Shown: positions 63,836 to 64,000 of the stretch, piece after piece
Layout of the letters: every line of letters starts with the position of its first letter
Position numbering within the stretch: position 1 is the first letter of the stretch
Origin: Saccharopolyspora kobensis
GTDB taxonomy: Bacteria; Actinomycetota; Actinomycetes; Mycobacteriales; Pseudonocardiaceae
DNA length: 64,000 nucleotides
Direction of reading: 5' to 3'
Assembly (NCBI RefSeq): GCF_900108315.1
Contig: NZ_FNVB01000009.1
Location: forward strand, 186,001-250,000
Position numbers and translations under genes: made by a program
Notes under the pieces: generated by a model
Database searches by the model: none
Told to the model about the DNA's origin: nothing
Seen by the model: the letters and a program-made list of their open reading frames with translations, nothing else

Positions 63836-64000
63836 CGCGCCGCGAACGGTGCCAGCGGCACCCCGATCAGGCCGGCCGCCAGCGTGGTGCCGTCGGCGGG
63901 GTCGATCACCAGGAACGAGCCGGTGCGGCGGCTGGCCGCGTAGGTGTCCACCGGCAGCGGTTCCGAGGTGCGCAGCTGCACCCGGCCGATCTCGTTGAGC
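63832..64000 (-). CDS. cysN: sulfate adenylyltransferase subunit 1, C-terminal end (partial)
   Basis: The last 55 codons of a gene running off the window. The C-terminus reads LNEIGRVQLRTSEPLPVDTY, then AASRRTGSFLVIDPADGTTL, the typical end of the CysN GTPase (or its CysNC fusion) that drives ATP sulfurylase. Its stop overlaps the sirohydrochlorin chelatase start by 4 bp. The domain with the P-loop lies outside the window. Confidence 0.9.
   Translation of the reverse strand, partial: LNEIGRVQLRTSEPLPVDTYAASRRTGSFLVIDPADGTTLAAGLIGVPLAPFAAR

Overview
The window is high-GC DNA from a filamentous actinobacterium. Gene content and order (rplU-rpmA-obgE-proB ... proA ... nadD-rsfS ... comEA-comEC ... 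holA/rpsT ... lepA), SAM-I control of a threonine-synthase gene, XRE/DUF397 pairs and many P450 and TetR genes suggest a Pseudonocardiales member, most like Saccharopolyspora; the genus is inference. No tRNA, rRNA, insertion sequence, phage or CRISPR array was found. The right-hand end is cut inside cysN.

Left half (0-34 kb). This is mostly conserved chromosome. It carries ribosome assembly and translation genes (rplU, rpmA, obgE, rsfS, rpsT, lepA), proline synthesis (proB, proA), NAD synthesis (nadD), DNA uptake (comEA, comEC), the DNA polymerase III clamp-loader subunit holA, and a lone thrC-like gene behind a SAM-I riboswitch. Scattered among them are an XRE/DUF397/zinc-finger regulatory cluster, a RecQ helicase with a C-terminal phosphoribosyltransferase-like extension, a TetR-P450-ferredoxin cassette with an operator, a DMT-type exporter behind a ykkC/guanidine-I-type riboswitch, a lipoprotein carboxylesterase and an adenine deaminase.

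Middle (34-51.5 kb). A ZapE/AFG1 ATPase and a TetR gene diverge from a perfect 33-bp operator. A RamB-type regulator diverges from isocitrate lyase (glyoxylate shunt). An ArsR-type sensor diverges from a VOC protein. The operon mmsA, isobutyryl-CoA dehydrogenase, 3-hydroxyisobutyryl-CoA hydrolase and mmsB covers valine degradation from isobutyryl-CoA to propionyl-CoA, interrupted by a striking AT-rich double palindrome. A second P450 follows on the other strand.

Right end (51.5-64 kb). This is the accessory part: a membrane-anchored RNase Sa/barnase-family ribonuclease with a barstar inhibitor; a frameshifted Uma2 gene; a deletion scar joining two genes that have both lost their 5' ends; and a two-gene minus-strand operon of 7.2 kb encoding five tandem ADP-ribosylglycohydrolase modules. 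The first of the two proteins has 1,616 residues and starts with a type VII secretion-associated/SseB-like domain. Two modules keep most of the metal and ADP-ribose motifs and three look like pseudo-enzymes. This operon is the best candidate here for an undescribed system. The window ends in a sirohydrochlorin chelatase-like gene overlapping cysN, part of assimilatory sulfate reduction.

Many genes have a TANNNT -10 box ending 6-9 nt before the start codon, which points to frequent leaderless transcription.
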